Positions 26,565 to 36,427 of a stretch of DNA of 64,000 bases are shown piece by piece. The notes under the pieces were generated by a model that worked only from the letters and a program-made list of their open reading frames with translations, was not told the DNA's origin and ran no database searches. Origin of the DNA: Bacteroides mediterraneensis (GTDB taxonomy: Bacteria; Bacteroidota; Bacteroidia; Bacteroidales; Bacteroidaceae); contig NZ_DAJPEN010000001.1 in assembly GCF_025993685.1 (NCBI RefSeq), positions 2,294,001 to 2,358,000 of the forward strand, given 5' to 3'. Position 1 is the stretch's first letter, and the number at the start of each line of letters is the position of its first letter. Made by a program: the position numbers and the translations under genes.

Positions 26565-28916
26565 TTATTTTGTTTCATCGATTACTTTAAAACGGGCGAA
26601 CTTCAGCAAGAGCTGCTTTACCCCGGCATGCTGGAACTGCACCGTTGCCTTGCAGTTGTCTCCACTGCCTTCCACCTTGGTCACTTCTCCCTTGCCGAAA
26701 CGTTCATGCTCTATCCACATGCCGGCCGACAGTCCCCCTGCCGACGGACTAGAAGAAGCAGTTGAAGGAGTAGCATCCGGAATACGGCGCAACGTGCGAG
26801 GAGGCACAAAATGATGGGGCTCTTCCGGCATCGGGCCTCCGTCGAACATCGACGGTCCGCTTTCACGAGGCTCTCGTTCGTAGGAAGCGCGACTGGCCTC
26901 TTTCCGAAAACAGCTGGCCTTTTCCTCGATGCGCCCGGCCATCAGTTCCTCCTGCGGCAGTTTCAGGTAACGCACATCGATGTCTTTCAGGAAACGGCTC
27001 GGGTTGCAGAACTCCATCTTACCATACTTGAAACGGCTCTTGGCATACGACAGGTAGCAGTGGTCTTCCGCCCGGGTGACGGCCACATAAAACAGGCGGC
27101 GTTCTTCTTCCAATGCCCGATAGGAAGCCGACGACAGCGGACTGGGAAACAGATTCTCTTCCATCCCCACCACAAACACGTTGCGGAACTCCAGTCCCTT
27201 GGCCGAATGGATGGTCATCAGCGTCACCTTCGACTGCGTTTCTCCCTTGTCTTCATCCTGGTCGGTGAGCAGGGCAATCTCCGACAGGTAATCGGCCAGC
27301 AGCAGATGAGGATTCCCCTCTTCCTGCCGTCCCTCACAGAAATCACGCATGCCGTTCACCAGCTCCTCGATGTTTTCCTGTCGGCTCAGATTCTCGGGCG
27401 AGCGGTCCTGATACACTTCCGCCATGATGCCCGAACGGCGCACCAGTTCCATGCCCACCGTATAGGCATCCTTTTCCTGGGCCATCGTCACAAACTCCGC
27501 AATCAGGTCACGGAAGCCCTGCAACTTGGTGTGGGTACCCTTGTTCAATGTCAGTCCGTAGCTCAGCGGTTCGCACAACACCTTCCACAAGCTCACCTGG
27601 AAACGGCTGGCAGCCTCTGCCAGTTTGCCAAGTGTCGTGTTCCCGATACCGCGCGCCGGATAATTGATAACTCGCTTGAAAGCCTCTTCGTCGTTCGGAT
27701 TCACCACCATCCGGAAATAGGCCACGACGTCTTTCACTTCCTTGCGCTGGTAGAACGACAGTCCCCCATAGATACGGTACGGAATACCGCGCTTGCGCAA
27801 CGCCTCCTCGAAAATACGGCTCTGGGCATTCGTACGGTAAAGGATGGCACAGTCGTGATAGGCATAGTCTTCCTTCGCATGCAACTGCACAATCTTATTG
27901 GCCACAATCTCTCCTTCTTCCACGTCGCTGTAGGCTGCAAACACCCCGATAGGCTCCCCTTTGTCCTTTTCCGAAAAAACATCCTTCCGAATCTGGTCGC
28001 GGTTTTTCGCAATCAGGCTATTGGCCGCGTTGACAATGGTCTGCGTGGACCGGTAATTCTGTTCCAGCTTGAACAGACGGGCATCTTTATAGGTACGGGT
28101 AAAATTCAGGATGTTGTCGATGTTGGCCCCACGGAAGGAATAGATGCTCTGTGCATCGTCGCCCACCACGCACACGAATTGCTGTTTCTGCGTAAGCTGG
28201 AGCACAATGCTGTGCTGGGCGAAGTTCGTGTCCTGGTACTCATCCACCAGGATATAACGGAAACGTGCCGCATACTTGTCGCAGATGTCCGGACGCGTGT
28301 GAAACAACAAATAGGTATAAAGCAGCAGGTCGTCGAAATCCATGGCGTCACTCTGCCGGCAACGGTTCCAGTAGCGCGCATAAATTTCCCGCACCAACGG
28401 TACCTTCGCCGCCTGGTCCGCCTCCACCAACTCTGCATTTGCCGCGTATGCCTCCGGCAGCACCAGGTGATTCTTGGCCTGACTGATGCGTCCCTGCACC
28501 ATGCCTGGTTTGTACACCTTGTCGTCCAGATTCATTTCCTTGATAATGGTCTTCACCAAGCTCTTGGAATCCGTCGCGTCGTAAATCGTGAAATTGGACG
28601 TAAAGCCCAACGCCTCAGCCTCCGCCCGCAGAATACGGGAAAAGATGGAATGGAAAGTCCCCATCCAGAGATAACGGGCCCGCTCCGGCCCCACTTGGCG
28701 GGCGATACGTTCTTTCATCTCGCGGGCCGCCTTGTTGGTAAAGGTCAATGCCAGAATAGACCACGGCTCATACCCGTTGTCCAGCAGATAGGCTATCTTG
28801 TAGGTCAGCACGCGCGTCTTTCCGGAACCCGCTCCGGCAATCACCAGGGAGGGTCCCTCGTTGTACATCACCGCCTCGCGCTGACTGTCATTCAGTTCAT
28901 TCAAATAATCCGTCAT
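26565..28916 (-). CDS. pcrA: UvrD/PcrA-type SF1 DNA helicase
   Basis: A 783-residue 3'-5' DNA helicase for nucleotide excision repair and replication-conflict handling. Motifs in order: Q-motif LNDSQREAV, Walker A AGAGSGKT, TFTNKAAREM, DEYQDTN, GDDAQSIYSFRGA, YRST, TIHSAKGLEF and VAVTRA. The C-terminal tail (WIEHERFGKGEVTKVEG) is the small Tudor-like RNA-polymerase-binding element of PcrA/UvrD. The open frame goes back to 28991, but a -7 box at 28939-28946 makes the ATG at 28916 (MTDYLNELND) the start. nspC follows after 12 bases. Confidence 0.95.
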   Translation of the reverse strand: MTDYLNELNDSQREAVMYNEGPSLVIAGAGSGKTRVLTYKIAYLLDNGYEPWSILALTFTNKAAREMKERIARQVGPERARYLWMGTFHSIFSRILRAEAEALGFTSNFTIYDATDSKSLVKTIIKEMNLDDKVYKPGMVQGRISQAKNHLVLPEAYAANAELVEADQAAKVPLVREIYARYWNRCRQSDAMDFDDLLLYTYLLFHTRPDICDKYAARFRYILVDEYQDTNFAQHSIVLQLTQKQQFVCVVGDDAQSIYSFRGANIDNILNFTRTYKDARLFKLEQNYRSTQTIVNAANSLIAKNRDQIRKDVFSEKDKGEPIGVFAAYSDVEEGEIVANKIVQLHAKEDYAYHDCAILYRTNAQSRIFEEALRKRGIPYRIYGGLSFYQRKEVKDVVAYFRMVVNPNDEEAFKRVINYPARGIGNTTLGKLAEAASRFQVSLWKVLCEPLSYGLTLNKGTHTKLQGFRDLIAEFVTMAQEKDAYTVGMELVRRSGIMAEVYQDRSPENLSRQENIEELVNGMRDFCEGRQEEGNPHLLLADYLSEIALLTDQDEDKGETQSKVTLMTIHSAKGLEFRNVFVVGMEENLFPSPLSSASYRALEEERRLFYVAVTRAEDHCYLSYAKSRFKYGKMEFCNPSRFLKDIDVRYLKLPQEELMAGRIEEKASCFRKEASRASYEREPRESGPSMFDGGPMPEEPHHFVPPRTLRRIPDATPSTASSSPSAGGLSAGMWIEHERFGKGEVTKVEGSGDNCKATVQFQHAGVKQLLLKFARFKVIDETK

Positions 28917-28938
28917 ACAGGTCAAAATATTTCCGTCG

Positions 28939-28946
28939 CAAAGATA
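28939..28946 (-). promoter_or_regulatory. -7 box for the helicase gene
   Basis: The minus strand reads TATCTTTG, 22 bases before the ATG at 28916. Confidence 0.65.
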
Positions 28947-29064
28947 GTACAAATCCGGCAGTGTCCTAGCACTTTTTCTGCCCTCCGGCAAAACATTTTC
29001 CTCCTTCAGTTGTTATATGTAAAGAGTAAATACAATTACCATCGTATTAAGGTTATAAGAGAAA

Positions 29065-29106
29065 GGGAGGCTCAACGGTTATCCAACCGGCTGAGCCTCC
29101 CTCTTT
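29065..29106 (-). terminator. Terminator after the UPF0210 gene
   Basis: GGGAGGCTCA and TGAGCCTCCC form a 10-bp outer stem with an inner CGGTT/AACCG stem; TTTCTCTT follows on the minus strand and TCTTTTCT on the other, so it may act both ways. Confidence 0.85.
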
Positions 29107-29129
29107 TCTATCTGTTGTCGATTTCAATA

Positions 29130-30494
29130 TCAGTTCTTGAAGCTGTGAATCGGTGCCGGAATCCGTCCGCCACGGTTCACGAAAGCCTCACAGCTGTAAC
29201 GGTTGACCGGCATTACGGGTGCATAACCCAGCAAGCCGCCGAATTCCACCGTATCGCCCACTTCCTTACCTACCACAGGAATCACGCGCACCGCCGTGGT
29301 CTTCTGGTTCACCATGCCGATGGCTGCCTCGTCGGCGATTACCCCCGAAATGGTAGCAGCAGATGTACTTCCCGGTATGGCTATCATGTCCAGCCCTACT
29401 GAGCAGACACACGTCATGGCCTCCAGCTTCTCGATGGTCAGAGCACCTGCTTCAACGGCATCAATCATTCCCTGATCTTCACTTACCGGAATAAAGGCAC
29501 CGCTCAGTCCCCCCACATACGAAGACGCCATCACGCCTCCTTTCTTCACCTGGTCGTTCAGCAAGGCCAAGGCTGCCGTCGTTCCCGGAGCCCCCGGATA
29601 TTCCAGTCCGATTTCCTGCAGAATTTCGGCCACACTGTCGCCCACCGCCGGCGTCGGAGCCAGTGAGAGGTCGATGATACCGAAGGGCACATTCAGACGG
29701 CGTGAAGCCTCCTGAGCCACCAGCTGTCCCACACGCGTAATCTTGAATGCCGTGCGCTTGATGGTTTCACAAAGCACTTCGAAACTCTTTCCGCGGATTT
29801 GCTCCAAGGCATATTTCACCACGCCCGGACCGCTGACACCCACGTTAATCACTGCATCCGGTTCGGATACGCCGTGGAAGGCTCCCGCCATGAAGGGGTT
29901 GTCATCGGGGGCATTGCAGAGCACCACCAGCTTGGCACAACCCAACGAGTCGCGTTCCTTGGTCATTTCAGCCGTTTCCTTGATGATTTCACCCATCAGT
30001 TTCACCGCATCCATGTTGATACCCGTCTTGGTAGAACCTACGTTCACGGAACTACAGATACGCTCCGTACAAGCCAGCGCTTTCGGAATAGAACGAATCA
30101 GCAATTCATCGCTGCGGCTCATTCCTTTAGAAACAATCGCAGAATAACCGCCGATAAAATTGACCCCCAGTTCTCCGGCCACCTTGTCCAGAGTTTTGGC
30201 AATCTGCACATAATCATCCGGCGTCTTGCAGGCTGTTCCCCCCACCAGGGCAATCGGTGTGATGGAAATTCGCTTGTTTACGATAGGAATACCAAATTCC
30301 TTGGAAATGTCCTCTCCCGTTCTGACCAGGTCTTTTGCCAGTCCGGTAATCTTATTGTATATATTCTGACAAAGCACCTCCAGGTTGCTGTCCGCACAAT
30401 CCAACAGGTTGATACCCATCGTAATGGTACGCACATCCAGGTTTTCCTGCTCTATCATCTTATTGGTTTCCAGAACCTCTGTTATATTGATCAT
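29130..30494 (-). CDS. UPF0210 / PFL-family protein (DUF711)
   Basis: A 454-residue cytoplasmic protein of the conserved UPF0210 family, whose fold is related to glycyl-radical enzymes in structure databases but whose function is not established. Recognised by NVGSTKTGINMDAVK, INVGVSGPGV and the Gly-rich C-terminal part ending in RGGRIPAPIHS. It starts 17 bases after the stop of an ACT-domain gene. This ACT-UPF0210 pair is conserved across many bacteria, which suggests that the ACT protein senses a small ligand for it; that is inference. Confidence 0.93.
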   Translation of the reverse strand: MINITEVLETNKMIEQENLDVRTITMGINLLDCADSNLEVLCQNIYNKITGLAKDLVRTGEDISKEFGIPIVNKRISITPIALVGGTACKTPDDYVQIAKTLDKVAGELGVNFIGGYSAIVSKGMSRSDELLIRSIPKALACTERICSSVNVGSTKTGINMDAVKLMGEIIKETAEMTKERDSLGCAKLVVLCNAPDDNPFMAGAFHGVSEPDAVINVGVSGPGVVKYALEQIRGKSFEVLCETIKRTAFKITRVGQLVAQEASRRLNVPFGIIDLSLAPTPAVGDSVAEILQEIGLEYPGAPGTTAALALLNDQVKKGGVMASSYVGGLSGAFIPVSEDQGMIDAVEAGALTIEKLEAMTCVCSVGLDMIAIPGSTSAATISGVIADEAAIGMVNQKTTAVRVIPVVGKEVGDTVEFGGLLGYAPVMPVNRYSCEAFVNRGGRIPAPIHSFKN

Positions 30495-30511
30495 ACCGTT
30501 TCTCCTTTTCG

Positions 30512-30787
30512 TTAGATACGATGCATTTTATCAAAGATTTCCTCGCGCTGGCACTTAATCTGCACCCCGATTTCCACACCGACGTTGGTCAGCTCGGTAA
30601 CAACCTCTTCAAAAGGTTTTTCCAGTTTGGTCATATCCACAATCATCATCATTGTGAAATATTCCTGTACGATGGTCTGAGAGATATCCAGAATGTTCAC
30701 CTTATTCTCTGCCAGATAAGTACACACCTGGGCAATGATACCCACGGTATCCTTGCCTACGACTGTAATAATAGCTTTGTTCACCAT
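30512..30787 (-). CDS. ACT domain protein (UPF0237 family)
   Basis: A 91-residue single ACT domain, starting MVNKAIITVVGKDTVGIIAQV, with the beta-alpha-beta-beta-alpha-beta pattern of small amino-acid sensors. It is the usual partner of UPF0210, with 17 bases between them. The open frame reaches 30820 by a TTG, but the -7 box at 30818-30825 covers that point and an AAAAAGGAA ribosome site precedes the ATG at 30787, which fixes the start. The ligand is unknown. Confidence 0.93.
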   Translation of the reverse strand: MVNKAIITVVGKDTVGIIAQVCTYLAENKVNILDISQTIVQEYFTMMMIVDMTKLEKPFEEVVTELTNVGVEIGVQIKCQREEIFDKMHRI

Positions 30788-30817
30788 TTCCTTTTTAAAA
30801 TTTTTGTTTATGTTTCG

Positions 30818-30825
30818 CAAAGGTA
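30818..30825 (-). promoter_or_regulatory. -7 box for the ACT-UPF0210 operon
   Basis: The minus strand reads TACCTTTG, 30 bases before the ATG at 30787. Confidence 0.75.
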
Positions 30826-30932
30826 GAAAAATCTTTCAATATGTTATTCTTTCAGAAAGATATTTTTCCAGAAACGTCCAATCACATTAAAAGAGCAACA
30901 CTTTGAAACACACTGCAGGTGCATTCCCCTTG

Positions 30933-31718
30933 TCAGAGACCTTTCGCCTTTGCTTCGTTCCAGATGGCATCCATCTCTTCCAGCGACATATCGTTCAGGC
31001 TCTTCCCTTCCTTGATGGTATGTGCTTCCAGATAATTGAAACGGCGAATAAACTTCTGGTTGGTCCGCTCCAGCGCATTATCCGGATTGATTTTATAGAG
31101 CCGGGCCGCATTGATCAGGCTGAACATCACGTCGCCAAACTCGGCTTCCGCCTTGTCCTTATCCATCTGTCCCACTTCTGCCTCAAACTCTCCGATTTCC
31201 TCTTTCACCTTGTTCCACACCTGCTCACGTTCTTCCCAATCGAAGCCTACGTTGCGAGCCTTGTCCTGAATACGATAGGCCTTAATCAAGGAAGGAAGAG
31301 CCTCGGGCACACCGCTCAAGACCGACTTGTTGCCGTCCTTTTCCTTCAGCTTGATTTGCTCCCAGTTTTCGGACACCTGTTCCGCCGTATCGGCCTTGAC
31401 TTCCCCAAACACGTGCGGATGACGGAATATCAGTTTGTCGCACAACTTGTCGCACACGTCCTTGATGTCAAAATCACCGGTCTCACTGCCAATCTTGGCA
31501 TAGAACACCACATGAAGCAACACGTCGCCCAATTCCTTGCAGATATTTTTCTTGTCGTCCTTCATCAGGGCATCACAGAGTTCATATACCTCTTCAATGG
31601 TGTTCGGACGCAAACTTTCGTTAGTCTGTTTGCGGTCCCAAGGACATTTCACCCTCAACTCGTCCAGCACGTCGAGCAGACGTCCGAACGCTTCCAGTTT
31701 TTCTTCTCTTGTATGCAT
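30933..31718 (-). CDS. mazG: Nucleoside triphosphate pyrophosphohydrolase MazG
   Basis: A 261-residue all-alpha NTP pyrophosphohydrolase, hydrolysing (d)NTPs to NMP and PPi and so limiting misincorporation and affecting ppGpp levels. Two MazG modules are seen: the N-terminal one with CPWDRKQT, NTIEEVYELCDA and KELGDVLLHVVFY, the C-terminal one with KEEIGEFEAEV and EAEFGDVMFSLINAARL. Metal-binding ExxE and ExxD pairs are intact in both. It appears monocistronic, with a -7 box upstream. Confidence 0.96.
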   Translation of the reverse strand: MHTREEKLEAFGRLLDVLDELRVKCPWDRKQTNESLRPNTIEEVYELCDALMKDDKKNICKELGDVLLHVVFYAKIGSETGDFDIKDVCDKLCDKLIFRHPHVFGEVKADTAEQVSENWEQIKLKEKDGNKSVLSGVPEALPSLIKAYRIQDKARNVGFDWEEREQVWNKVKEEIGEFEAEVGQMDKDKAEAEFGDVMFSLINAARLYKINPDNALERTNQKFIRRFNYLEAHTIKEGKSLNDMSLEEMDAIWNEAKAKGL

Positions 31719-31746
31719 GATTTAAATCCTTTCTGTTTTTGCCCTG

Positions 31747-31754
31747 CAAAGGTA
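31747..31754 (-). promoter_or_regulatory. -7 box for mazG
   Basis: The minus strand reads TACCTTTG, 28 bases before the ATG at 31718. Confidence 0.75.
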
Positions 31755-31791
31755 CGACAAAAAAACAAAATCTGCGATATATTCTATTTTC

Positions 31792-32352
31792 TCACTTCTT
31801 CATCACTTCCACCTGCCAGTTCACTTCCAGCGGATTGTTTGCCATCCGCCAGATGATGGGCAGCGACGGATTGTCCCATATCCACATTTCTCCGCCTTCA
31901 TAACGGTCGACCACGTGGAGCAACGGACGTCCGGCATTCTTCTCCGACGCATCCTCCACCCGGTCATAGGTTGTGTGGTTAAAGTCCATACTTCCCGTCT
32001 CCTTCAACTGCTTCAAAGCTTTCTGCGGCACTACATACACGGTTTCCGCATCCGACAGCTGCAAGTGGTTTCCATCGTCCGGCTGCAAGAAACACAACTG
32101 GCTTCCGCTTTCCAGAGCCTTCGGGGTCATGGTGTAACTGCCCGACTGCCAGTGCAGGTTGCGCTCTATGCCCCAGTTCATTCGTAAGCCGCCATCCTGT
32201 TCACAGAAAACCACCTGATAACGACGGGTCTGTCCGTGCAACTTAAACACGAACTTCAATGTGTCCGACACGACGGTCTGTGCCGGCAGCATACCCGTAC
32301 CCAGCAGGCATGCTGCAAAAAAACCGATAAGATATTTCTTTTTCATACGCAT
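31792..32352 (-). CDS. Exported hypothetical protein, last gene of the GH92 locus
   Basis: A 186-residue protein with a signal peptide (KKKYLIGFFAACLLGTGMLPAQ region, cleavage near residue 25). The rest is beta-rich with many Trp residues and no recognisable catalytic motif. It begins 3 bases after the stop of the GH92 mannosidase gene, so it is translated from the same transcript and likely acts with it in the periplasm or at the outer membrane. A Met two codons in (MKKKYL) is an equally good start. I do not recognise the family. Confidence 0.82.
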   Translation of the reverse strand: MRMKKKYLIGFFAACLLGTGMLPAQTVVSDTLKFVFKLHGQTRRYQVVFCEQDGGLRMNWGIERNLHWQSGSYTMTPKALESGSQLCFLQPDDGNHLQLSDAETVYVVPQKALKQLKETGSMDFNHTTYDRVEDASEKNAGRPLLHVVDRYEGGEMWIWDNPSLPIIWRMANNPLEVNWQVEVMKK

Positions 32353-32355
32353 TCC

Positions 32356-34635
32356 TTATTTATCCAGTCCCATTTCCTTTCCCCAATTTCCGGGTTTCTT
32401 TCCCATTTTCAATACCAGTTCACCACCGGCAATGATATCCTTGTGGCGCAACGTAGAATACGGATAATCCTTTCCGTTCAGTGTCACACTCTGAATGTAG
32501 CAGTTTTTATCGGAAAGTCCCTGTGCCACAATCTTAAAGTCCTTCCCGTCTGCGAGATGGAAAGTAGCGGAAGCCAGTAGCGGCGTGTGAATCAGATAGT
32601 AATCCTGTCCGGCATTGGGATACAAGCCTACCATGTGGAAAGCCAGCCAGGACGACATGGCACCCGAGTCGTCATTGCCCGGCAAACCTACCGGACCGTC
32701 ATTGTAATTCTTCGCAATGATTTCACGGATACGGTCGCTCGTACGCCATGGCTTTCCGAGCCAGTGATACAGACAAGAAGTCAGGAACGAAGGTTCGTTG
32801 TTGACATTGAAGAAGCCTTTGTCGAAGAAGATATCCAGACGCTTCTCAAACGCTTCAGTTCCCCCGCATTTTTCAATCAAACCCGGTACGTCGTGCGGAA
32901 TACTCAAGGAATATTCCCACGAACTGGCTTCATAGAAGAACATACTCCACCACTTGGTGTACCACGGCCCTTCGAAAATGACCGGTGTATATTTGAATTT
33001 CGGCTGCACCCGGGTGGAATGTCCGAATGGAATGGAATCCAGCCAGTTGCCGTCCTTATCGCGCGGCATGATGAAACCTTTGGCTCCCGCATGCTCGTAA
33101 TCACTGCGCCACAGGTTCTTCCAGTTTTCAGACTGTTTCATATATTGCTGATACAAGTCCTCCTTTCCCAATCCCTTGGCCACCAGTGCAATGGCATAAT
33201 CACAATAAGCATACTCGATGGTACGGTTGCCGGCCCGGTCAATACCGTGAGGAATATAGCCCAGTTTCAGGTAAGGAATCAGTCCTCCGCGTCCTTCAGC
33301 CTCTTCATTACCGCCAGGAGGAACCATGGCATCCTTCAGCATGGCCTGCAAAGCCAGTTCATAATCAATCCCCTTCAGCCCTTTCACGAACGCATCGGCA
33401 ATCACGATTTCTGCATTGGAACCTCCCTGCGTACGTCCGTTGCTGTTTCCGCTACGGGCATCGGGCATGTAACCATCACGTTTGTAGATATTGATCAACG
33501 AACGTACGATATCCACCTGACGCTGCGGGTCAATCAACGTAATCAACGGGAAAGAGCTGCGATACGTATCCCAGATGGCATAAAAATCATCATAGTAAGG
33601 TTCCGGATCACTCCAGAGCGGGTTTTCCCCCGAACGGTCCACCGGCATCAGCATGGTGTGATACAAAGCGGTGTAGAACATCCGTTTCTTCGCATCCGGA
33701 GCAGACGGGTCGATTTCTATTTTCTGGAACAACTTTTCCCACTGCGCCAGCAAACCGTTATGCACCTCTTCGAACGACCAGTGAGGAATTTCTGAGTGAG
33801 CATTGAACTTAGCCTTCTGGCTGCTCAGGAAAGAGATACCCACTTTCAGCTGTACCACCTTGTCGGATTTCGCAAAACGCAGTAAGGCCCCGGTTTTTTC
33901 TGCTGAATCATACTGCGACTGTGCATCGGTAATACGGTTGCCTTTCCACGTGAGCGACTGCACAAACGGACGGTCGGTTTCCGCATAAAAATACACCGTG
34001 TACGCCTTTCCATTATTCCATCCACCACGGATACGCGTATAACCAGCCACCTCATGGTCGGACAACACCTGTATTTCGGAGCCGACAAACTGCTGTGCTT
34101 CCCGCTCGTCGGGTATCGGACTTTCTCCCAGAAAGAAACCAGCATCCACCGCCAACGATTTCAAGGAATCTTCCGGATACGTGAAGCGATAGAAAGAAGC
34201 CCGGTTCGACGTGGTGATTTCCGTACGGATGCCACTCTGCTTGAAACGGGTATCATAATATCCCAGCTGGATCGTTTCATACTCACGGTAATCAATGTGG
34301 CTCACACGGTCCATGCCGTCGCCAAAGGGAGTGACCAGCACATTCCCGTATTTCGGTCCCCCTCCGGTACCGCTGACGTGCACCTGTGCAAAGCCGTCCA
34401 CTCGTTCAGGCATCGGCAGCCACCCGCTGTTTGGCGAAGGCGTACAATCCGGCGAAGGTTTCACCATTCCAAACGGACACGACGGTCCGACAAACACACG
34501 CCCCAGTCCTTCCGACCCGATGCGCGGGTCAACGTATGAAGCGTATTCAAAAGAATCTCCGGGAGCCTGTCCTCCCGCTGTTCCCATACAGACTAATCCT
34601 AACAGAAACAGCCACACTGATTTCGTGTTCCACAT
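32356..34635 (-). CDS. GH92 family alpha-mannosidase
   Basis: A 759-residue exported exo-alpha-mannosidase; the family is Ca2+-dependent and inverting, trimming alpha-mannosyl termini of N-glycans and mannans. Signal peptide about 1-22. Family blocks: YVDPRIGSEG, GPSCPFGMVKPSPD, the RTIEYAYCDYAIA block that should hold the general acid Glu, and GNDDSGAMSSWLAFHMVGLYP with the Asp pair of the general base. YAYCDY replaces the more usual YAYDDW. The frame opens at a TTG at 34641, but the ATG at 34635 is the natural start. It lies downstream of susD, separated by a hairpin. Confidence 0.94.
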   Translation of the reverse strand: MWNTKSVWLFLLGLVCMGTAGGQAPGDSFEYASYVDPRIGSEGLGRVFVGPSCPFGMVKPSPDCTPSPNSGWLPMPERVDGFAQVHVSGTGGGPKYGNVLVTPFGDGMDRVSHIDYREYETIQLGYYDTRFKQSGIRTEITTSNRASFYRFTYPEDSLKSLAVDAGFFLGESPIPDEREAQQFVGSEIQVLSDHEVAGYTRIRGGWNNGKAYTVYFYAETDRPFVQSLTWKGNRITDAQSQYDSAEKTGALLRFAKSDKVVQLKVGISFLSSQKAKFNAHSEIPHWSFEEVHNGLLAQWEKLFQKIEIDPSAPDAKKRMFYTALYHTMLMPVDRSGENPLWSDPEPYYDDFYAIWDTYRSSFPLITLIDPQRQVDIVRSLINIYKRDGYMPDARSGNSNGRTQGGSNAEIVIADAFVKGLKGIDYELALQAMLKDAMVPPGGNEEAEGRGGLIPYLKLGYIPHGIDRAGNRTIEYAYCDYAIALVAKGLGKEDLYQQYMKQSENWKNLWRSDYEHAGAKGFIMPRDKDGNWLDSIPFGHSTRVQPKFKYTPVIFEGPWYTKWWSMFFYEASSWEYSLSIPHDVPGLIEKCGGTEAFEKRLDIFFDKGFFNVNNEPSFLTSCLYHWLGKPWRTSDRIREIIAKNYNDGPVGLPGNDDSGAMSSWLAFHMVGLYPNAGQDYYLIHTPLLASATFHLADGKDFKIVAQGLSDKNCYIQSVTLNGKDYPYSTLRHKDIIAGGELVLKMGKKPGNWGKEMGLDK

Positions 34636-34680
34636 AAGCAATTCATATAAAGTTTAACATTCTATATAGAGACGAGCAAA

Positions 34681-34709
34681 GCTCCAGATGGTCAAATGCC
34701 ATCCGGAGC
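34681..34709 (-). promoter_or_regulatory. Hairpin between the SusD and GH92 genes
   Basis: GCTCCAGATGG and CCATCCGGAGC form an 11-bp stem with one mismatch and a 7-base loop. There is only a weak T-tract (TTTGCTC), so it may be a partial terminator or an mRNA-end stabiliser that keeps SusC/SusD expression above that of the enzyme. Confidence 0.65.
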
Positions 34710-34731
34710 CATTGCTATTCATCTTTTTCTA

Positions 34732-36402
34732 TCAATAACCCGGGTTCTGTTTCCAGTTGGTATTGTTGTTCAACGCATCGATGCTCAACGGCCACAAGCG
34801 GTATTGAGGATTCCTTGCATTCGGGTTAAACTGATTCTTGAAGCCCCAAGGCTCTTCAAATTTTCCGAAACGAATCAGGTCGTTACGACGCCAGTGCTCG
34901 TCGAGGAATTCACGTCCACGTTCATCCAGGATTTCCTGCAGGCTCGGGTCGTGGTCCAGCAGCGGAGCGTTCACGTACGCACGGATCTGGTTGAACAGGC
35001 TCATCGGAGTATCCCCGTTGGTAGCTGTTCCACCACGTACGATGGCCTCACACTTCATCAGGATGATATCGGCATAACGGAAGATGGGCACGTCATTATC
35101 CTGGTTACGGCTGAAGTTGTTATAGTCGTTGATGTCCGGGAAGAACTTGATGGAACGGTAGCCCTGTGTCCAGCCCTTCAGGTCCGCACCGCAGTTCAGG
35201 TCGGCGTTAGGCACGACGGGAGGATTGGCTGTCAGGTCTTCCTTCAAGGTGATGGCCTTGGTGAAAGTCACGTTCTCACCGCCATACGTGTTGCGGATGT
35301 TGGTCGGGTCACCGGTGGCATTGTCATACTGGTACACGTCGAAGGAAGGCAGGCCGATGTTCTCACCGGTACTACCGGCAATCACGTCGTTACGACGGTC
35401 GCCCGGCAGGCAGAAGAGTTCGACGAATTCCGGAGTCAGTGCCATGTTGCCACCCACGGAGTTGCTCATCTCGATACTGTAGAAACCGTTGCTGTTCTGA
35501 CCGCGGCGCCATGTACGGAAACGGGCGAAGGTCATGCCCTGCACTGTTTCGGCATCATACGGCATGGCGTAGATGAAGTCCTTGATCTGTGAGCCGTTGG
35601 TATACATGAACTTGGTCTTGTAGTCGTCGCTCAGGTCAAAATGGCCGGAAGCGATGACACGGTCGCAGGCTTTAATACACTCATTCAGTTTCTCATTCTT
35701 GTCATTGGCGTTCCAGCTTGAACTGGTCACGTCCTTGGTATAGACGTTCCAGTTGATGTACAGCTTGGCCAGCAGGGCATCCACCATCCAGCGGGTCGGC
35801 TTGCCATAAGTGGAGGCATCCACGTTCTCGTAGCAGTTGTCGCGTACGGCAAGCAGTTCCGATTCAATCCACTTGGCCACGTCGGCACGCGGGGAACGGT
35901 CAATCTTTTCGTCGTCGGCCAGCAGGTGGTCGATGATAGGAGTATCACCCCAGTGGTCCATAATCATGAATGTATAGAAAGCTCGTACAGCACGTACTGG
36001 TGCCAAATCCTCATCAGTTGCAACTCCGGCATCTTTCAGGTCGAACAGGACACGGTTACAGTTGGTGATGGCACTCTGCAGCTCATCGAACACGTTCAGC
36101 TGGTTCTTTGAGTTGGTCGGGTCGATCATGTGCAGTGAGAAGTTTGCCATATCACGACCGTTCAGATAGTCACCGTCGAAGCTGACGGCTGTATACTCAT
36201 CCGAGTTGCAGGACACGCCCTCGTCGAAACGGCGGCCGATGGCGTTGCGGAATCCATAGAAAGCGTTGCTCATCTGGGCCTCTATGGCGATTTCCGAATT
36301 GGGCATCTCGGTGTATTGGGATTCAATATTAACGTCCAGATCGGTACAACCGAATGCGGTAAGTGCCAGGAAGGCACCAGTCAATATATTTCTTGTTTTC
36401 AT
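34732..36402 (-). CDS. SusD/RagB-family surface glycan-binding lipoprotein
   Basis: A 556-residue outer-membrane lipoprotein that caps the SusC barrel and binds oligosaccharide. Lipobox ALTAFGC puts the lipidated Cys at about residue 19. The TPR-like helical core (FDELQSAITNCNRVLFDL, ARAVRAFYTFMIMDHWGDTPI) and the C-terminal signature (RGREFLDEHWRRNDLIRFGKFE with YRLWPLSIDALNNN) are clear. It starts 25 bases after susC, as in all PULs. The partner enzyme GH92 suggests a mannose-rich ligand. Confidence 0.95.
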   Translation of the reverse strand: MKTRNILTGAFLALTAFGCTDLDVNIESQYTEMPNSEIAIEAQMSNAFYGFRNAIGRRFDEGVSCNSDEYTAVSFDGDYLNGRDMANFSLHMIDPTNSKNQLNVFDELQSAITNCNRVLFDLKDAGVATDEDLAPVRAVRAFYTFMIMDHWGDTPIIDHLLADDEKIDRSPRADVAKWIESELLAVRDNCYENVDASTYGKPTRWMVDALLAKLYINWNVYTKDVTSSSWNANDKNEKLNECIKACDRVIASGHFDLSDDYKTKFMYTNGSQIKDFIYAMPYDAETVQGMTFARFRTWRRGQNSNGFYSIEMSNSVGGNMALTPEFVELFCLPGDRRNDVIAGSTGENIGLPSFDVYQYDNATGDPTNIRNTYGGENVTFTKAITLKEDLTANPPVVPNADLNCGADLKGWTQGYRSIKFFPDINDYNNFSRNQDNDVPIFRYADIILMKCEAIVRGGTATNGDTPMSLFNQIRAYVNAPLLDHDPSLQEILDERGREFLDEHWRRNDLIRFGKFEEPWGFKNQFNPNARNPQYRLWPLSIDALNNNTNWKQNPGY

Positions 36403-36427
36403 ATCTTAAAATCTCCTGTGTTAAGGG

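Noticed and set aside
26811..29402. An 863-residue open frame antisense to the helicase gene
   Set aside because: It is a mirror frame of pcrA; the helicase motifs on the other strand are complete and no known domain appears in this frame.
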